In this document: piece by piece, positions 36,859 to 45,396 of the stretch
How positions within the stretch are numbered: position 1 is the first letter of the stretch
Layout of the letters: the number at the start of each line of letters is the position of its first letter
Assembly (NCBI RefSeq): GCF_902498195.1
Contig: NZ_CABVIY010000006.1
Location: forward strand, 248,001-312,000
Direction of reading: 5' to 3'
DNA length: 64,000 bases
Source of the DNA: Pseudomonas fluorescens
GTDB lineage: Bacteria > Pseudomonadota > Gammaproteobacteria > Pseudomonadales > Pseudomonadaceae
Notes under the pieces: model-generated
What the model was told of the DNA's origin: nothing
Seen by the model: only the letters and a program-made list of their open reading frames with translations
The model's database searches: none
Translations under genes and position numbers: made by a program

Positions 36859-37488
36859 TTACTTGTTCGCCCCCGGGCGGTACATCTTGAACAACGCCTC
36901 AGGCCCCAGCTGGAAATAATCCGCCGGCCCGCCGCCGCGCAGAATCGGTTCTGCCGCGGCGGTGTCGTACACCCCGTCCTTCAACAGCCACTTGGCGATA
37001 TGCACGGCGACCACTTCGCCGAGAATCAGCCAGCTCGGCACCACACTCCCGTCCGCGCGCTGCAACTGAATGATCTGCGTGACCTTGCACTCGAAGGACA
37101 CCGGGCTTTCAGCGACCCGTGGTACCTGAATGATTGTCGAGGCGACGGTGTTCAGGCCGGCCAATTCGAACTCATTGACCTGCGGCCCGACGTTGGCGCA
37201 GCTCTGGTTCATTTGTTCGGCCAGGGGGCGGGTGGCGAGGTTCCAGGCGAATTCACCGGTCTGCTCGATGTTGTTCAGGCTGTCTTTGCGGCCGATGCTG
37301 GAGAACCCAATGATCGGCGGGATGTAGTTGAAGGCATTGAAAAAACTGTAGGGCGCCAGGTTCAAGTGGCCGTTGGCATCCTGTGAAGAGATCCAGCCGA
37401 TGGGGCGCGGGCCAACGATCGCATTGAACGGATCGTGGGGCAGGCCGTGGCCGTTGGCGGGTTCGTAATAGTGGATGTCGTCGGGCAT
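36859..37488 (-). CDS. Flavin reductase-family (FMN-binding split barrel) protein
   Basis: 209 residues. The FMN-binding split-barrel signature is seen in DPFNAIVGPRPIGWISSQDANGHLNLAPYSFFNAFNYIPPIIGFSS. Proteins of this group reduce or bind FMN and often supply two-component monooxygenases. Start 37488 (MPDDIHYYEP) is chosen over an upstream extension of low conservation. Substrate unknown. Confidence 0.85.
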   Translation of the reverse strand: MPDDIHYYEPANGHGLPHDPFNAIVGPRPIGWISSQDANGHLNLAPYSFFNAFNYIPPIIGFSSIGRKDSLNNIEQTGEFAWNLATRPLAEQMNQSCANVGPQVNEFELAGLNTVASTIIQVPRVAESPVSFECKVTQIIQLQRADGSVVPSWLILGEVVAVHIAKWLLKDGVYDTAAAEPILRGGGPADYFQLGPEALFKMYRPGANK

Positions 37489-37562
37489 TGGGAAAATCCT
37501 GGGGCTTTCTGGAGGCCACCATGGTGCTAGGACCGGCACGATTTTTCCAGCCAATAAACTTC

Positions 37563-37645
37563 CCTGTAGGAACTGCCGCAGGCTGCGATCTTTCGATTTT
37601 CAAAGGCAAGATCAAAAGATCGCAGCCTGCGGCAGCTCCTACAGG
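37563..37645. repeat. REP-like pair, GCTGCCGCAGGCTGC family
   Basis: Imperfect arms (left arm has AACTGCC and CTTTCGAT changes) about 83 bases in total, upstream of the flavin reductase gene. Confidence 0.87.
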
Positions 37646-37690
37646 TTCTGAGCCAGGCCACATGTTTTGCTGTGCTGCAGAAATGACAAA

Positions 37691-37715
37691 GCCCGGCCGA
37701 AGCCGGGCTGTAGTG
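37691..37715 (-). terminator. Terminator after the repeat-protein gene
   Basis: Stem AGCCCGGC/GCCGGGCT with loop CGAA, 14 bases beyond the stop of the tandem-repeat gene; the minus-strand U tract is short and interrupted. Confidence 0.7.
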
Positions 37716-37728
37716 TCGCGTGAACGGA

Positions 37729-38217
37729 TCAGCTGACAGTAGCGCCGCCGGTGCGGTCGTAACCATCGGCAGCGACGGTGGCGCCGCCGGTGCGGTCATA
37801 GCCATCGGCTGCGACGGTGGCGCCGCCGGTGCGGTCGTAACCATCGGCAGCGACGGTGGCGCCGCCGGTGCGGTCGTAACCATCGGCAGCGACGGTGGCG
37901 CCGCCGGTGCGGTCATAGCCATCGGCTGCGACAGTGGCGCCGCCGGTGCGGTCGTAACCATCGGCAGCGACGGTGGCGCCGCCGGTGCGGTCGTAACCAT
38001 CGGCAGCGACGGTGGCGCCGCCGGTGCGGTCGTAACCATCGGCTGCGACGGTGGCGCCGCCGGTGCGATCGTAACCATCGGCTGCGACGGTGGCGCCGCC
38101 GGTGCGGTCATAACCATCGGCTGCGACAGCGGAGCCGGTACGGTCGTAGCCGTCGGCGGCAAAGGTGTTGGCAGCCAGTACGGACAGGGCCAGGGCGAGG
38201 ATCAGTTTGGTTTTCAT
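37729..38217 (-). CDS. Secreted tandem-repeat protein (eleven ADGYDRTGGATVA units)
   Basis: 162 residues. A signal peptide (MKTKLILALALSVLAANTFA) is followed by nothing but repeats: one 12-residue unit ADGYDRTGSAVA and ten 13-residue units ADGYDRTGGATVA, the last ending in Ser. No other domain. The start at 38217 has GGAG eight bases upstream; an ATG two codons earlier is too close to it. The mature protein is small, acidic and Gly/Asp/Tyr-rich, suggesting an exported structural, metal-binding or beta-solenoid-like polypeptide; function unknown. Flanked by a terminator and an AT-rich promoter region. Confidence 0.8.
   Translation of the reverse strand: MKTKLILALALSVLAANTFAADGYDRTGSAVAADGYDRTGGATVAADGYDRTGGATVAADGYDRTGGATVAADGYDRTGGATVAADGYDRTGGATVAADGYDRTGGATVAADGYDRTGGATVAADGYDRTGGATVAADGYDRTGGATVAADGYDRTGGATVS
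37741..38160. repeat. 39-bp tandem repeat array
   Basis: Ten 39-bp units from 37741 to 38130 plus a diverged 11th, in frame in the minus-strand gene. Two unit types differ at a few wobble bases (GTAACCATCGGCAGC and ATAGCCATCGGCTGC types). The block 37780-37896 and the block 37897-38013 (three units each) differ at only one of 117 bases, indicating a recent three-unit duplication. Confidence 0.95.
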
Positions 38218-38481
38218 TTTCATTTCTCCGTGTTCTTGGCGATTTGCGTCTTGGGTATAGGGTTCATGCTATCGCCAATTAACCTGATTAAAAATCACAA
38301 AATAATGCTAATAAGTATCGATTAAGTAGATGTTAACCCCGTCAGACCTGACCGCTTTCAAGGTCTGAATGAGCGCATGGCCATTAATCGATTGGGCAGG
38401 TTCAGGATGGGGGGCGAGCATTAACGCGTGATTATTCGCAGCCGATGGGGGATGAAGGATTTTTCATACGGCGTGCCAACG
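38218..38481. other. AT-rich intergenic region upstream of the repeat-protein gene
   Basis: About 264 bases, clearly AT-rich from 38260 to 38335 in contrast to the surroundings. It should contain the repeat-gene promoter and is a candidate for silencing by MvaT/MvaU-type proteins. No open reading frame with good support. Confidence 0.4.
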
Positions 38482-38514
38482 AAAAAGGGGCAGACCCCGA
38501 CGGTCTGCCCCTTT
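38482..38514 (-). terminator. Rho-independent terminator of the dicarboxylate transporter gene
   Basis: Perfect 13-bp stem AAAGGGGCAGACC/GGTCTGCCCCTTT followed on the minus strand by a T run, 20 bases past the transporter stop. Confidence 0.9.
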
Positions 38515-38533
38515 GGGTGTCACTCAGCGGGAA

Positions 38534-39853
38534 TCAGTCGGTGACGATCCGCGAGTGCTTACGGGTGTCCTTCATGGTGATGTACACCAGCAAGGACACG
38601 GCGATGCACGCGGTGACGTACCAGTAGTAGCCGGTTTCCATGCCGATGCTTTTGAACCACAGCGCGATGTATTCAGCGGTGCCGCCGAAGATCGACACCG
38701 TCAGCGCGTACGGCAGGCCGACGCCCAGGGCGCGGATTTCGGTCGGGAACAGTTCGGCTTTGACCACCGCGTTGATCGAGGTGTAGCCGCTGACGATGAT
38801 CAGTGCCGCCATGATCAGGAAGAACGCGCCCCACCAGGTCTGGATGGTGTGCAGGGTCATCAGGATCGGCACGGTGAAGATCGTACCGAGCACACCGAAG
38901 GCGATCAGGATCGGACGACGGCCGATCTTGTCCGACAGGCCGCCGATGATCGGTTGCAGGCACATGAACAGGAACAGCGTGGCGGCAGAAATGGTGGTGG
39001 AGTCGGAAATGCTCATGCCGACAGTGTTCACCAGGTATTTCTGCATGTAGGTGGTGTAGGTGTAGAACGCCAGGGTACCGCCCATGGTCAGGCCGACCAC
39101 GGTCATCAGTTCCTTCGGATGACGCATCAAGGTGCGCATCGCGCTTTCCTTGGCTTTTTCCTTCTTGGTGAACGACTCGGTTTCTTCCATGCCGCGACGC
39201 AGGTACAGCGCGACCACCGCACACAGTGCGCCGATGGCAAACGGAATACGCCAGCCCCACGCGTACAGCTCTTCGCTGGTCAGTACGTTTTGCAGGATGA
39301 TCAGGACGCCCAGCGCGATGAGCTGGCCGGAGATCAGGGTCACGTACTGGAAACTGGAGAAGAAGCCGCGACGTTCCTTGGTCGCCATCTCACTGAGGTA
39401 AGTGGCCGAGGTGCCGTACTCGCCGCCGACCGACAGGCCCTGCAGCAGGCGGGCGAATACCAGCAGGATCGGCGCGCCGATGCCGATGGTTTCATAGCTC
39501 GGGCTGAGGGCGATCAGCAGGGAGCCGAAGCACATCAGGTACACCGAGGCCATCAGGGCCTTTTTACGCCCGACTTTGTCGGCGTACAGGCCCATCAGCC
39601 AGCCGCCGATCGGGCGCATGAGGAAACCCACGGCGAAGATCGCTGCAGTGTTCAGCAGTTGGGCGGTTGTGTCGCCCTTGGGGAAGAAGGTCTTGGCGAA
39701 GTACAGGGAGAAGGCGGCATAGACGTACCAGTCATACCATTCGACCATGTTGCCGACGGAGCCGCTGAAGATCGATTTGATGCGGCTGGAGGTGGTGCGT
39801 TCTTTTGTCGGCGCGGCGGCCGACCCACGGGGCAGGGTACTGGAGTTATCCAT
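38534..39853 (-). CDS. MFS dicarboxylate/alpha-ketoglutarate permease (KgtP-like)
   Basis: 439 residues, 12 helices, metabolite:H+ symporter family. Typical first-helix motif GNMVEWYDWYVYAAFSLYF, motif A GLYADKVGRKKAL, and RLLQGLSVGGEYGTSATYLSE in helix 4. It imports C5/C4 dicarboxylates such as 2-oxoglutarate; resembles P. aeruginosa PA5530. Preceded by a sigma-54 promoter and two palindromes, and next to an NtrC-type two-component system, a strong sign of substrate-induced expression. Confidence 0.88.
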   Translation of the reverse strand: MDNSSTLPRGSAAAPTKERTTSSRIKSIFSGSVGNMVEWYDWYVYAAFSLYFAKTFFPKGDTTAQLLNTAAIFAVGFLMRPIGGWLMGLYADKVGRKKALMASVYLMCFGSLLIALSPSYETIGIGAPILLVFARLLQGLSVGGEYGTSATYLSEMATKERRGFFSSFQYVTLISGQLIALGVLIILQNVLTSEELYAWGWRIPFAIGALCAVVALYLRRGMEETESFTKKEKAKESAMRTLMRHPKELMTVVGLTMGGTLAFYTYTTYMQKYLVNTVGMSISDSTTISAATLFLFMCLQPIIGGLSDKIGRRPILIAFGVLGTIFTVPILMTLHTIQTWWGAFFLIMAALIIVSGYTSINAVVKAELFPTEIRALGVGLPYALTVSIFGGTAEYIALWFKSIGMETGYYWYVTACIAVSLLVYITMKDTRKHSRIVTD

Positions 39854-39912
39854 TGAAGGATCCTTCGTTTAATTGTTTTTGTGGAGCGTTATGAAACGCA
39901 GCCTGCGGGGGC

Positions 39913-39932
39913 TATAGCAGGAGCTGTGCCAA
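39913..39932 (-). promoter_or_regulatory. Sigma-54 (RpoN) promoter of the dicarboxylate transporter gene
   Basis: On the minus strand TTGGCACAGCTCCTGCTATA has GG and GC exactly 10 bases apart (GG at 39930-39929, GC at 39918-39917), fitting TGGCAC-N5-TGC. The expected transcription start is about 50 bases before the ATG. Confidence 0.8.
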
Positions 39933-39971
39933 GAGGGAGAGGGCCGGTCTAGAGGGGTTTTGCAGGGTGGA

Positions 39972-40021
39972 TGAGCGGAAATCCGCTTATTGCGGATTGG
40001 TCGTGAGCGGAAAATCGCTCA
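39972..40021. promoter_or_regulatory. Paired upstream activator sites for the NtrC-type regulator
   Basis: Two palindromes: TGAGCGGAAATCCGCTTA (39972-39989) and TGAGCGGAAAATCGCTCA (40004-40021, perfect 6-bp arms). Their starts are 32 bases apart, about three helical turns, and they lie 40-90 bases upstream of the -24 element. This is the normal layout for sigma-54 enhancer binding. Confidence 0.7.
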
Positions 40022-40053
40022 TTCGGCGTGGGCGTTTTTGTTGCCTGGGCTGG

Positions 40054-40153
40054 CCCCTTCGCGGGCAAGCCCGCTCCCACAATAAGCGCGGGTGTTCACA
40101 AGTTTTTATATACACCGCAAAACCCTGTGGGAGCGGGCTTGCCCGCGAAGGGG
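40054..40153. repeat. REP pair (inverted), GGGAGCGGGC family
   Basis: Arms CCCCTTCGCGGGCAAGCCCG... and the complement ending ...GCCCGCGAAGGGG. Both arms share the same CTCGCGAA to CCCGCGAA change, so the pair has kept complementarity. Confidence 0.88.
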
Positions 40154-40165
40154 ACGGGGCAGGCG

Positions 40166-41491
40166 CTACAAGAACATCTCGCGAGTAAGCCCATGCCGCT
40201 GCATCTTTTCATTGAACGTGCGGCGCGGCAGTTGCAGTTCCTCCAGTACGGCTTTGACATCACCTTTATGCCGGGTCAGCGCGGCGCGCAGGCACTGCGC
40301 TTCAAAGGCTTCCTGCTGTGCCGCCAGTGATTGCCCGGGCTCGATGCCCGCGGGGACCGGCTCGCCCAGCCCCAGGACCTGGCGTTCGGCGACGTTCGCC
40401 AGTTCGCGCACATTGCCGGGCCAGTCGTGGCTCAGCAGATGGCTCAATTGCGGGCCGGTCAAGGGGGAAAACGAGCGCCCCAGGCGCTCGGCGGCATTAC
40501 GGGCGAACGCCTGGTACAACAATGGGATGTCTTCGCGACGATCGCGCAGCGGTGGCAGGCGCAGCTCGGCGACAGTCAAGCGATAGGCGAGGTCCTCGCG
40601 AAAGCGCCCGGCCCGCGCTTCATCGAGCAGGTCCGGTTTGGTCGCGGCGATGATGCGCAAGTCCACGCGGATGCTTTGGTTCGAACCCAGGCGCTCCAGC
40701 TTCTGCTCCTGCAACACCCGCAGCAATTTCACCTGCTGGGCCAGGGGCATGCTTTCGATCTCATCGAGAAACAACGTGCCGCCATCGGCGTATTCGAGCT
40801 TGCCGATGCGTTTGCCCTGAGCGCCGGTGAACGCGCCGCTTTCGTGGCCGAACAGCTCGGCTTCGAACAGTTGCTCGGGAATGGCCGCGCAGTTCAACGC
40901 GACAAAGGGTTTATCGGCACGGGGCCCGAAGTCGTGCAGGCAGCGGGCGACCAGTTCCTTGCCGCTGCCGGTTTCGCCACGGATCAGCACGTTGACCGGC
41001 AGCGCGGCCAGGTCCAGCACTTGCCCGCGCAAGGTCTGCAGGCCACGGGACACGCCGAGCAACGTGGCGTCGAGCCTGGCGCGATTGTCCGCCTGCTCGT
41101 GCAGGGCGCGGTTCTCCAGGACCAGCCGGCGCTTGTCCAGGGCGCGGCGCAGGCTGCCGAGCAGGGTTTCGGGGCTGAAGGGTTTTTCCAGGAAGTCGTA
41201 GGCCCCATCGCGCATGGCATCGACGGCCATCGGGACATCACCGTGGCCGGTCAGCAGGATCACTGGCAGGTCGGCATCGCGGCGCTGCACTTCGGCCAAC
41301 AGTTCCAGCCCGGTCATGCCGGGCATGCGCACATCACTGAGAATCACCCCGGCAAAATGCCTGGGCAGCTGCGCCAGGCACTCGTCGGCACGGCTGAACA
41401 ACTGCACCTGGAAACCCGACAGGCTCAGCCATTGTTCGACGGCGCTGCGGATGCTGCTTTCGTCGTCGACGACCATCACTGAGTTGAGCAT
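40166..41491 (-). CDS. NtrC-family response regulator (DctD/MifR-like)
   Basis: 441 residues. Receiver domain with the phospho-acceptor Asp in VILSDVRMPGMTG (about residue 53). AAA+ domain with Walker A GETGSGKE, sigma-54 contact loop GAFTGA, and Walker B GGTLFLDEI. C-terminal Fis-type helix-turn-helix (DVKAVLEELQLPRRTFNEKMQ). It activates RpoN promoters, here most likely that of the adjacent dicarboxylate transporter. GGAGG precedes ATG 41491, and the start overlaps the kinase stop by 16 bases. In P. aeruginosa MifR controls PA5530 in this way. Confidence 0.92.
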   Translation of the reverse strand: MLNSVMVVDDESSIRSAVEQWLSLSGFQVQLFSRADECLAQLPRHFAGVILSDVRMPGMTGLELLAEVQRRDADLPVILLTGHGDVPMAVDAMRDGAYDFLEKPFSPETLLGSLRRALDKRRLVLENRALHEQADNRARLDATLLGVSRGLQTLRGQVLDLAALPVNVLIRGETGSGKELVARCLHDFGPRADKPFVALNCAAIPEQLFEAELFGHESGAFTGAQGKRIGKLEYADGGTLFLDEIESMPLAQQVKLLRVLQEQKLERLGSNQSIRVDLRIIAATKPDLLDEARAGRFREDLAYRLTVAELRLPPLRDRREDIPLLYQAFARNAAERLGRSFSPLTGPQLSHLLSHDWPGNVRELANVAERQVLGLGEPVPAGIEPGQSLAAQQEAFEAQCLRAALTRHKGDVKAVLEELQLPRRTFNEKMQRHGLTREMFL

Positions 41492-43251
41492 GAGCCATCG
41501 GCCTCCAGGTCAATCGGCAACGTCAGGGTGAACACCGCGCCGTTATCGTGATTATCGGCCGTCAGGCGACCGCCGGTTTCATGAACGATAGCGAAAGACA
41601 CCGCCAGGCCGATACCCAGGCCATCGCCGACCGGTTTGGTGGTGAAAAACGGATCGAACACCTTGGGCAGGTTTTCCGGGGCGATACCGCTGCCGTTGTC
41701 GATGACGCTCAATCGCCACACTTGTTCATCGGCTTCGAGGCGAATTTCCAGGCGTTTGCAGGAGGCGTCCTGCATCGCATCCAGCGCATTGCGCAGCAGG
41801 TTGATCAGCACCTGTTCCAGGCGAATCGCATCGCCACGCACCCAGGCCGGTCGCGCCAGATGCAGCACCGTGCTGACCTGTTCGTCGCGCAAGCGTGTGT
41901 CGAGCAGCTGCAACGACTGGTCGACCACCGCCGCCAGGTCCAGGCGTTCGCGCAAACCGCTGGGGCTCTTGCGGGCGAATGTTTTCAAGTGGCCGGTGAG
42001 GGCCGCCATGCGCGTGAGCATTTCATCCACCGGTTTGAGCGCCTTGTACGCTTCATCGACCCGACCGTGATCGAGCAGTAGCCTCAAAGTCGCAAGCTGC
42101 ATGCGCTGCGCGGTCAGCGGCTGGTTAATCTCATGGGCCAGCGCGGCCGACATTTGCCCGAGGGCGGCGAGCTTGGCCGATTGCACCAGACCGTCCTGGG
42201 CCGTGCGCAGGTCGCGGGTGCGCTCTTCTACGAGTTGTTCCAGCTCCTCGCGACTGCGCTGGCGCAACCTGGCCAGGCGCCAGCGCTGGTTGAGAAACAG
42301 CACGAGAAACACCAAAGTCAGCCACAGGCCCGCAGCGGCGAGAGCGGCGTTGCGGCTGTCTTCGAAGGCCACGTGCGGGCGACGCAACAAGTGCAGCGTC
42401 CAGCCTTCGGCCGCCAGCGGCAGGGATTCCCACAAGTAATCGGCCGTGCCGTCCGGGCCGTTGACCCGCGCCAGGTCACTGTTGTCGTCGAAGCGGCGCA
42501 ATGATTGGAATTCAAGCGGTGTCAGCGGCTGCTTGTCGTATTGGCGGGTGGTCTTGAGTTCGGCGTGATCGCTGTCGCTCAGCGGTTTCAGGTGGCGATA
42601 GCGCCAGCCCGGCTGGTTGGCGATGAAGATGATCCCGCGGGCGTCGCTGACCAGCAGCGTATCGCTGCCCTGGCGCCATTCGCGTTCCAGTTCCGGGAAC
42701 TCCAGCTTCACCACCATCGCGCCGAGAAACTGCCCGTCGTCGTTGGTCACCGCGCTGGACAGGAAGTAGCCTGGAACGCCGCTGGTCACCCCCACGGCAT
42801 AAAAGCGCCCGGTGCCTTGGGTGCGGGTCTGGTTGAAGTAGGGACGGAAACCGTAATTGTGGCCGACGTAACTGCTGGGTAAACGCCAGTTGCTCGCAGC
42901 GACCGCGAGGCCGGTGCGATCGAGCAGTTCCAGGGTCGAGGACTCGGCGGCGCCGTTGATTTTTTCCAGCTTGCGGTTCAGCTCGTCCTGTTTTGCCGGG
43001 CTCACGGGGCCTTTGAGCGCGTCACGTAATTGCGGGTCCAGCGCCAGCACCGAGGGCAGGGCGCGGTAGCGTTCGATCAGGGTATGCAGGGACGTGGCGT
43101 ACAACGCCAGTTGCTGATTGGCCCGGGCCGCGTCTTCGACCAGGGATTGGCGCACGGTGTGGCGCATGGCCAGGGTGGCAGCGATGGCGGCACCGGCAAT
43201 GATCAACACGGTGTACAGCGCCAGGCGCAGGGTGCGAGATGACTCAAACAT
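41476..43251 (-). CDS. DctB/MifS-like sensor histidine kinase
   Basis: 591 residues. Two membrane helices (about 8-28 and 285-305) flank a periplasmic double-Cache sensor (SSYVGHNYGFRPYFNQTRTQGTGRFYAVGVTSGVPGYFLS is typical of the DctB PAS-like fold). A coiled linker, an H-box ALAHEINQPL, and ATPase boxes LINLLRNALDAM, DNGSGI and GLGIGLAVS follow. It probably senses external dicarboxylates and phosphorylates the overlapping downstream regulator. Start 43251 (MFESSRTLRLAL) is chosen because the upstream extension is not conserved-looking. Confidence 0.9.
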   Translation of the reverse strand: MFESSRTLRLALYTVLIIAGAAIAATLAMRHTVRQSLVEDAARANQQLALYATSLHTLIERYRALPSVLALDPQLRDALKGPVSPAKQDELNRKLEKINGAAESSTLELLDRTGLAVAASNWRLPSSYVGHNYGFRPYFNQTRTQGTGRFYAVGVTSGVPGYFLSSAVTNDDGQFLGAMVVKLEFPELEREWRQGSDTLLVSDARGIIFIANQPGWRYRHLKPLSDSDHAELKTTRQYDKQPLTPLEFQSLRRFDDNSDLARVNGPDGTADYLWESLPLAAEGWTLHLLRRPHVAFEDSRNAALAAAGLWLTLVFLVLFLNQRWRLARLRQRSREELEQLVEERTRDLRTAQDGLVQSAKLAALGQMSAALAHEINQPLTAQRMQLATLRLLLDHGRVDEAYKALKPVDEMLTRMAALTGHLKTFARKSPSGLRERLDLAAVVDQSLQLLDTRLRDEQVSTVLHLARPAWVRGDAIRLEQVLINLLRNALDAMQDASCKRLEIRLEADEQVWRLSVIDNGSGIAPENLPKVFDPFFTTKPVGDGLGIGLAVSFAIVHETGGRLTADNHDNGAVFTLTLPIDLEADGSCSTQ

Positions 43252-43321
43252 GCAGGGCTTACACAAGGGATACGGAGGGGCCGCACGATAACATGGGTCT
43301 TTGCCGACATCCCACAAACCC

Positions 43322-43416
43322 CTGTAGGAGCTGCCGCAGGCTGCGATCTTTTGATCCTGATCTTTTCCAAGCCAAGCGCAAGATCAAAAGATCGCAGCCT
43401 GCGGCAGCTCCTACAG
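43322..43416. repeat. REP-like pair, GCTGCCGCAGGCTGC family
   Basis: Long near-perfect arms with core GTAGGAGCTGCCGCAGGCTG and a loop of about 25 bases, between the kinase upstream region and the fumarase terminator. Confidence 0.9.
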
Positions 43417-43437
43417 AAGCGGGTTTCAGGCAGGAAT

Positions 43438-43473
43438 AAAAAAGGCGACAGGGATAGCCCTGTCGCCTTTTTT
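43438..43473 (-). terminator. Rho-independent terminator of the fumarase gene
   Basis: 10-bp stem GGCGACAGGG/CCCTGTCGCC with loop ATAG, flanked by A and T runs; 17 bases past the fumarase stop. Confidence 0.92.
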
Positions 43474-43490
43474 CGGGTCAGTCCAAGCGC

Positions 43491-45014
43491 TTACTGCACT
43501 TCGACCGCCAGGCTTTCACTGATCTTTTGCTGCCAGATGGCAGGACCGGTGATGTGGACCGACTCGCCTTTGCTGTCGACCGCGACAGTTACCGGCATGT
43601 CCTTGACGTCGAACTCGTAGATCGCTTCCATGCCCAGTTCGGCGAAGGCCACCACGCGGGACTTCTTGATCGCTTGCGCCACCAGGTAAGCCGCGCCGCC
43701 CACTGCCATCAGGTAAACGGCCTTGTGGTCCTTGATCGCCTCGATTGCGGTCGGGCCGCGTTCGGATTTGCCGATCATGCCCAGCAGGCCGGTTTGTTCC
43801 AGGATCTGACGGGTGAACTTGTCCATCCGCGTCGCGGTGGTCGGACCGGCAGGGCCCACCACTTCTTCGCGCACCGGATCAACCGGGCCGACGTAATAGA
43901 TGAAGCGACCCTTGAGGTCCACCGGCAGGGTTTCGCCCTTGTTCAGCATCTCGACCATGCGCTTGTGCGCGGCGTCGCGACCGGTGAGCATCTTGCCGTT
44001 GAGCAGGACGGTTTCGCCCGGCTTCCAGCTCTGCACTTCTTCCGGGGTCAGGGTGTCGAGGTTGACGCGACGGGCCGACGGACCGGCTTCCCAGACGATT
44101 TCCGGGTAGGCGTCCAACGGTGGCGCTTCCAGCGAGGCCGGGCCGGAACCGTCGAGCACGAAGTGTGCGTGACGGGTGGCGGCGCAGTTCGGGATCATGC
44201 ACACCGGCAACGAAGCGGCGTGGGTCGGGTAGTCCATGATCTTCACGTCGAGCACGGTGGTCAGGCCACCCAGGCCCTGGGCGCCGATGCCCAGTTGGTT
44301 GACCTTCTCGAACAGCTCCAGGCGCATTTCTTCGATGCGGTTCTGTGGGCCGCGAGCCTTCAACTCGTGAATGTCGATGGATTCCATCAACACTTCCTTG
44401 GCCATCACCGCGGCTTTCTCGGCGGTGCCGCCGATGCCGATGCCGAGCATGCCCGGTGGGCACCAGCCGGCGCCCATGGTCGGAACGGTCTTGAGCACCC
44501 AGTCGACGATCGAGTCGGACGGGTTGAGCATGGCCATTTTCGACTTGTTCTCGGAACCGCCGCCCTTGGCCGCCACGTCCACTTCCACGGTATTACCCGG
44601 GACGATGGAGTAGTGGATCACGGCCGGGGTGTTGTCCTTGGTGTTCTTGCGAGCGCCCGCCGGGTCGGCGAGGATCGAAGCGCGCAGGACGTTTTCCGGC
44701 AGGTTGTAGGCGCGACGCACGCCTTCGTTGATCATGTCGTCCAGGCCCATGGTGGCGCCATCCCAGCGCACGTCCATGCCCACGCGGACAAACACGGTCA
44801 CGATGCCGGTGTCCTGGCAGATCGGACGGTGGCCGGTGGCGCACATGCGCGAGTTGATCAGGATTTGCGCCATGGAATCACGGGCCGCTGGCGATTCTTC
44901 GCGCAGGTAGGCTTCGTGCATCGCCTGGATGAAATCCACGGGGTGGTAATAGGAAATGAACTGCAGGGCGTCGGCAACGCTCTGAATCAGGTCGTCTTGC
45001 TTGATCACGGTCAT
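43491..45014 (-). CDS. Fumarate hydratase, class I (iron-sulfur)
   Basis: 507 residues. Interconverts fumarate and malate in the TCA cycle. Class I features: CQDTGIVTVFVRVG near the N-terminus, GGSENKSKMAML, the Fe-S loop region with CMIPNCAATRHAHFVLDGSG, and the C-terminal beta domain (LNGKMLTGRDAAHKRMVEML, GPTTATRMDKFT). Start 45014 (MTVIKQDD) has GAGGAG before it. Position matches PA4333. Oxygen-labile 4Fe-4S enzyme; class II FumC is typical of iron limitation and is not in this window. Confidence 0.93.
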   Translation of the reverse strand: MTVIKQDDLIQSVADALQFISYYHPVDFIQAMHEAYLREESPAARDSMAQILINSRMCATGHRPICQDTGIVTVFVRVGMDVRWDGATMGLDDMINEGVRRAYNLPENVLRASILADPAGARKNTKDNTPAVIHYSIVPGNTVEVDVAAKGGGSENKSKMAMLNPSDSIVDWVLKTVPTMGAGWCPPGMLGIGIGGTAEKAAVMAKEVLMESIDIHELKARGPQNRIEEMRLELFEKVNQLGIGAQGLGGLTTVLDVKIMDYPTHAASLPVCMIPNCAATRHAHFVLDGSGPASLEAPPLDAYPEIVWEAGPSARRVNLDTLTPEEVQSWKPGETVLLNGKMLTGRDAAHKRMVEMLNKGETLPVDLKGRFIYYVGPVDPVREEVVGPAGPTTATRMDKFTRQILEQTGLLGMIGKSERGPTAIEAIKDHKAVYLMAVGGAAYLVAQAIKKSRVVAFAELGMEAIYEFDVKDMPVTVAVDSKGESVHITGPAIWQQKISESLAVEVQ

Positions 45015-45396
45015 GAGTCGCGCTCCTCTAAAAGACGGGAACATTCAATAAGGTGCTTGCAGCTTGGGTGCATCGGTCGGTTGCAAGCACCTTTCAAGGC
45101 ACGCCGGGCATGCTGGCGCGACGCTAAAAAGGCGCGGCAGTATAGCGCGCCTCGCTCACGGGCACACGCGCCGGTGGTCAAACCTTGGTCTCATTGTCGA
45201 AGCCGATCTCTGTCGGCGCTGCCGAAGGCTGCGATCTTTTGATTTTGATTTTAAGGAGAAGATCAAAAGATCGCAGCCTGCGGCAGCTCCTTCAGGGGAC
45301 ATGGGCCACGGAAAATCGATGGTCATTTATCGGCCGCGCCACTAAAGTGACATTCGGTCTGTAGAGTAGGACGCTCTGTCAGTCTCCTTTCATTCG
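45015..45396. other. Divergent intergenic region, fumarase and diguanylate cyclase
   Basis: 382 bases with one degenerate REP-like pair (45212-45294). Both promoters must lie here; no supported gene. Confidence 0.4.
45212..45294. repeat. Degenerate REP-like pair, GCTGCCGCAGGCTGC family
   Basis: The left arm (TGTCGGCGCTGCCGAAGGCTG) has several changes from the right arm (CAGCCTGCGGCAGCTCCTTC); still a long hairpin. Confidence 0.8.

Noticed and set aside
37741..38160. CRISPR-like direct repeats
   Set aside because: Units are contiguous with no unique spacers and lie in frame in a secreted protein; no cas genes.
37720..38325. Open frame on the plus strand across the 39-bp repeats (AAGAVVTIGSDGG repeats)
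   Set aside because: Because 39 is divisible by three, several frames stay open through the array. The minus-strand frame has a signal peptide, ribosome site and terminator; the plus-strand one has none of these.
43527..45242. 571-residue open frame antisense to fumarase, and 49171-50637 antisense to pyruvate kinase
   Set aside because: Both are shadows of conserved metabolic enzymes and have no family features.
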